From a virus, in IMG/VR virus record IMGVR_UViG_3300032282_005530, positions 1 to 64,000 of that record: a stretch of 64,000 nucleotides of DNA; one strand, given 5' to 3'. Of this stretch, positions 61,218 through 64,000 are shown in pieces. How positions within the stretch are numbered: position 1 is the stretch's first letter; each line of letters starts with the position of its first letter. The notes beneath the pieces were generated by a model. That model searched no databases and had not been told where the DNA came from. It saw only the letters and a program-made list of their open reading frames with translations. Made by a program: the position numbers and the translations under genes.

Positions 61218-61496
61218 TCACTTTTTACGTAGACGAGTAACCGCTACAGCAAGAAGTCCTACAACCAATACTAAAACTGCTCCAGTGGCAGGTGTAAGTT
61301 GAAGACCTTCATCATCAGTGTCAGTTACAGCAACTTGTACCCCTTCTACGGTTACAGCTACGTCCGGAACTGCTTCACCTTCACCAGCTACTACTGGTGC
61401 TGCTGCAACGACTTCTTCAGTTTTAGGTGAATCTGTAACTGCTGTAGCTGTATCAGTTGTTTGTGTAGTTGGCGTGTTTGTTGTTTGATTATCCAT
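61218..61496 (-). CDS. C-terminally anchored surface protein, LPXTG-like tail
   Basis: The protein has about 92 residues from ATG 61496 with an AAGGAG Shine-Dalgarno. The body is Thr/Val/Asp/Glu-rich and low-complexity (MDNQTTNTPTTQTT ...). The C-terminus LTPATGAVLVLVVGLLAVAV plus TRLRKK has an LPxTG-like turn, a hydrophobic stretch and a positive tail, the layout of a sortase sorting signal with T instead of L-P at the start. A simple tail anchor is the alternative. It overlaps the upstream gene by 8 bases. Confidence 0.6.
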   Translation of the reverse strand: MDNQTTNTPTTQTTDTATAVTDSPKTEEVVAAAPVVAGEGEAVPDVAVTVEGVQVAVTDTDDEGLQLTPATGAVLVLVVGLLAVAVTRLRKK

Positions 61497-61854
61497 TTGT
61501 TTCTCCTTCAAAATAAGTAACAATATTATATTTTTTGATAGACTGCACGTATTCCATTCTATCAATTCCTAACAGAGCAGCGGCTTCCCGATCTGATCTG
61601 GTGGCAGATGCAGCATACATTAGTAGTGCCGCCTTGGCAACATCTTTGAGACTCTTATAAATTGGTATTCCAAAAAGAGCAGTACCAGATGCTTTAATTG
61701 CTAATTCTAATTTTAAACCTATCAATTCTTCTATTGTTAGTGAATTTAACATTATTTCAAATTGTTCTGATATTTTACCATCGCGTTTTAATTTTTTCGA
61801 CAACGAATAGTGTTCGCGTTTACCTTGAATTTTTCTTTTCTTCTTCCAAGTCAC
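61489..61854 (-). CDS. Small conserved phage protein with HTH-like end
   Basis: The protein has 121 residues. Basic N-terminus (MTWKKKRKIQGKRE), then SLTIEELIGLKLELAIKASG and a C-terminal helix-turn-helix-like part, SATRSDREAAALLGIDRMEYV. I recall this layout as a conserved unknown of marine T4-like phages, resembling a Fis-type DNA binder. Overlaps both neighbours. Function unknown. Confidence 0.65.
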   Translation of the reverse strand: MTWKKKRKIQGKREHYSLSKKLKRDGKISEQFEIMLNSLTIEELIGLKLELAIKASGTALFGIPIYKSLKDVAKAALLMYAASATRSDREAAALLGIDRMEYVQSIKKYNIVTYFEGETNG

Positions 61855-62113
61855 TTACTAATCCTAAAAGGGCATAACCCGCTATATCACGATATGGACT
61901 TTCACCAAACGCATCTTTTCTTGTAGCTATGCGAAACAATTTATCAATTATTCGTGTTATTGTTAATAGATCTCTATAGTTTTCTGGTTTAACACCGTTA
62001 GGAAATAAAATTTTTATTATCTCTTCACTTTTCGAAAAACTATCGCCATAAGCTTCTTGTTTTTCTTTTACAAGTTTACCTATTTCAGTAGCAGTTTTTA
62101 TATAGTCTCTCAT
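61820..62113 (-). CDS. Nmad1/DUF1599-like protein
   Basis: The protein has 97 residues. LVKEKQEAYGDSFSKS and ENYRDLLTITRIIDKLFRIA, then DAFGESPYRDIAGYALLG, match the nucleotide-modification-associated/DUF1599 type family, which resembles all-alpha NTP-pyrophosphohydrolases. It may act on nucleotide pools or DNA modification. Overlaps the gene at 61489 by 35 bases. Confidence 0.65.
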   Translation of the reverse strand: MRDYIKTATEIGKLVKEKQEAYGDSFSKSEEIIKILFPNGVKPENYRDLLTITRIIDKLFRIATRKDAFGESPYRDIAGYALLGLVSDLEEEKKNSR

Positions 62114-62150
62114 GCCAATAAATTAGCACATGTTTAGAAACATGTAAAGA

Positions 62151-64000
62151 CTATCTACGTTTTCTTCTTTCCATGACTGGATTTGGAGAAGCCGGCGGTG
62201 GTTGTTCTAAATTAGAAGATGGCATTTGAGAAGTTGTATTTCCTTCTGGAGAGTTTGAATCAAGTTTTTGTTTTTCTTTTTCATAAGAAGGGGTTGTTGG
62301 CTCTTCTGGAGTTTTTGCCATATCATCTTCGAAAATATCCATATGTAACAATTCATTTGTTAAAAGATATTCAGAAAAAGCATCTTTGTCGCGCTGATCT
62401 GATAAAACATCATAAGCATCTTTTATTTGTTTTTTAATTTTATTAAACGTTCTTTGAGACATATCACGACCAGTTGTATCAAGGCCATCATCTACTTCTG
62501 GTTCTGGTTTTAATTCTGTTTTATCAGAAACTTTTGGTTCGTTTTTCTTTGCAAAAGGATCAATAAATCTTGGATCTGATTTTGCTGCTTGGCGAGCTTG
62601 ACTTAATTCCGCTTCGTCTTCTTGTTCCTTTAATTCAACATCAACAGAGACTTTTTCTTCTGGTGTTTCTGTTGCAGTAATTAAATTTTTTGTTGCTTTA
62701 ACAAGATTTGCTCTGAATGAATCACGTTGTTCTTTACTGGTTGTTAATTGCTTATAACTATTTTCTATTGTTGGAACAATTTTTTTAAGAAGATCTCTAA
62801 GAACATTGATCCCGGTTATAGGATGTGGTGGTTCTTCATCTTTTTCCTGCAAGAGTTTTCTTATAACTAATCGTAATTGTTTTTCTTCTTGAAGAATTTT
62901 TTCTTCACGCTCTTTCATTTTACGTTTTAATGCTTCACGTACTACTTTGCGTAATTTAATTTCTTCAATAAATTCTTTTCTGTTTACCATGAATTGTTCC
63001 TCTTGCATAATTAGCACTTTAATGCGTTCTTTTCTGGATGGTTCATCATCTCTTTTTTGAACAGAAATTCCAAGACGAGCATTATTATCACCACCGTAAT
63101 TAACATTAACTTCATCAACTTCTTCTGTTTCTTCTAAATGATCTTGATTTACGTGCCCAGCAACTCCACCGCCGCTCATAGCCATTTCTTCTAGATCTTG
63201 TTCTTCTTTAATAGATTTAAAATATTCAACTTGACGAAGACGATTTTTTGCACCAGCACGACTATTATAGCAACCTAATTTTTTCTTTTTTCCTTCTTTG
63301 GTTTTCTTTTTCGAAAAGACACACCATTTATTTCCAGATTTTCTTATAATTTCATTTAACAAAGAAGGGGACAAAGGTTCCAGAACTTTTTTTTTGTTGT
63401 CTTCAAGAATTTCAATTCTGGAACGGATCAAATTCATTAATCTGATGCCTTCTTCCAGTTCAAGACGACCAGCAAAGTTCTTCATAAACGTTTCTACGTC
63501 GCCATCAATAGCGGCTTGACGCGCTTTACTGGCTGAAACTGACTGAACACCTTCGCCTTCATCAAGTCTTTCACCGGCAGAAACTATTTCAATAGATTTA
63601 AAATTATAATCTTTATTATACTTATTTAATACTTCAAACTGTTCTTTTCTATCAGAACCAACAATTACTTTTAAATTCTTGTAACCTTGTTCTGATAGAT
63701 ATTTGGCAGTATCAAATATAGTATTAATATTAGTATTATTTAATATATTACTGTTATATTCAGGGAAGATTTTACTAAGATAAGAGATCTTTTCCTGGAT
63801 TGTTAAGGGATTTTTTTGTTTGTCTGTTGTTTTTGTTGGAACAATAAAGAAATCAGCTTTATTTTGTTTTGCTAGATCTGAAGCGACTTTAAATACAATT
63901 TCATGACCGATCGTTGGTGGATTAAATCTACCAAATGAAATGATTGCTGTCTTATTTTCAGACAGTTTATTTAATGGAGGTATTGTACCACGTGAATATT
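62151..64000 (-). CDS. Nucleotidyltransferase with long charged C-terminal extension, N-terminus outside window
   Basis: The frame extends past the ATG at 63485 to the right edge, so about 616 residues are visible and the true start is outside. The N-terminal part has IISFGRFNPPTIGHEIVF (T/HxGH motif), VIVGSDRKEQFE, SAGERLDEGEGVQ and SVSASKAR (ISSTxxR-like), the class of NMNAT/cytidylyltransferase-type enzymes seen in marine T4-like phages. After ~residue 170 the protein carries a WCVFSKKKTKEGKKKKLGCY block, a basic Lys/Arg/Glu helical region, and a Pro/Ser-rich end. Function of the extension is unknown. Confidence 0.75.
   Translation of the reverse strand, partial: YSRGTIPPLNKLSENKTAIISFGRFNPPTIGHEIVFKVASDLAKQNKADFFIVPTKTTDKQKNPLTIQEKISYLSKIFPEYNSNILNNTNINTIFDTAKYLSEQGYKNLKVIVGSDRKEQFEVLNKYNKDYNFKSIEIVSAGERLDEGEGVQSVSASKARQAAIDGDVETFMKNFAGRLELEEGIRLMNLIRSRIEILEDNKKKVLEPLSPSLLNEIIRKSGNKWCVFSKKKTKEGKKKKLGCYNSRAGAKNRLRQVEYFKSIKEEQDLEEMAMSGGGVAGHVNQDHLEETEEVDEVNVNYGGDNNARLGISVQKRDDEPSRKERIKVLIMQEEQFMVNRKEFIEEIKLRKVVREALKRKMKEREEKILQEEKQLRLVIRKLLQEKDEEPPHPITGINVLRDLLKKIVPTIENSYKQLTTSKEQRDSFRANLVKATKNLITATETPEEKVSVDVELKEQEDEAELSQARQAAKSDPRFIDPFAKKNEPKVSDKTELKPEPEVDDGLDTTGRDMSQRTFNKIKKQIKDAYDVLSDQRDKDAFSEYLLTNELLHMDIFEDDMAKTPEEPTTPSYEKEKQKLDSNSPEGNTTSQMPSSNLEQPPPASPNPVMERRKRR

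Noticed and set aside
61497-61565. Longer start for the LPXTG-like gene
   Set aside because: The extra residues lie inside the upstream gene's coding region, and the AAGGAG site is positioned for the ATG at 61496.

Overview
The window is a stretch of a large, AT-rich tailed-phage genome, most probably an uncultivated myovirus. The evidence is a T4-type baseplate pair (gp6-like and gp25-like wedge proteins), several giant virion proteins of 1100 to 2520 residues, a T4 gp55-like late sigma factor, PhoH, a dCMP deaminase, free-standing homing endonucleases and a dense tRNA cluster. Several small proteins (37109-37399, 38704-38922, 50844-51092, 61489-61854) and the right-end nucleotidyltransferase look, from memory, like families shared by marine T4-like phages. 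Almost everything is on the minus strand, in tightly packed operons with many ATGA or TAATG stop/start overlaps. Only one convincing gene is on the plus strand, a predicted secreted trypsin-like protease. The host cannot be read from the sequence. A colitose-type sugar pathway suggests a Gram-negative surface, but this is inference.

Layout from left to right. (1) 1-5365: adhesin and tail-fibre-like proteins, including a fibre with a 27-bp in-frame tandem repeat at the window edge and a pair of diverged paralogues. (2) 5405-37103: virion and baseplate block. It contains two ~1100-residue proteins, a 2520-residue protein with a seven-repeat FG-GAP propeller and a second propeller apparently inserted into a LamG domain, a LamG baseplate protein, a DNRLRE-like protein, the gp6 and gp25 homologues, a 2245-residue protein, a spike-like protein and a C39-like cysteine-peptidase-fold protein. 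(3) 37109-38922: late sigma factor and small conserved genes. (4) 38919-49350: a sugar and glycosylation operon. A cupin mannose-6-phosphate isomerase, GDP-mannose 4,6-dehydratase, a ColD-type 3-dehydratase with His at the usual PLP-lysine position, and a Fcl/ColC-type epimerase-reductase are followed by an FkbM methyltransferase, GT10, GT11, three GT2 and two GT4 glycosyltransferases. (5) 49360-53136: a RecB/Cas4-like nuclease, a zincin, an HNH endonuclease and PIN-PhoH. (6) 53200-61188: one plus-strand protease, then ten tRNA or tRNA-like genes interspersed with small enzymes (acetyltransferase, TrmH-type methyltransferase, YkuK-like protein, dCMP deaminase, a metalloprotease) and two homing endonucleases whose 3' ends run into tRNA genes. 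(7) 61218-64000: small conserved genes and a nucleotidyltransferase with a long charged C-terminal extension that runs off the right edge.

The two most interesting systems are the phage-borne GDP-colitose (3,6-dideoxy-L-galactose) route coupled to a glycosyltransferase battery, and the tRNA/homing-endonuclease island. In the island, endonuclease C-termini are translated from tRNA sequence, one tRNA-Ser carries an ACU anticodon, and one leucine-type tRNA has an aberrant 8-nt anticodon loop. All assignments come from reading motifs by eye; no database search was run.
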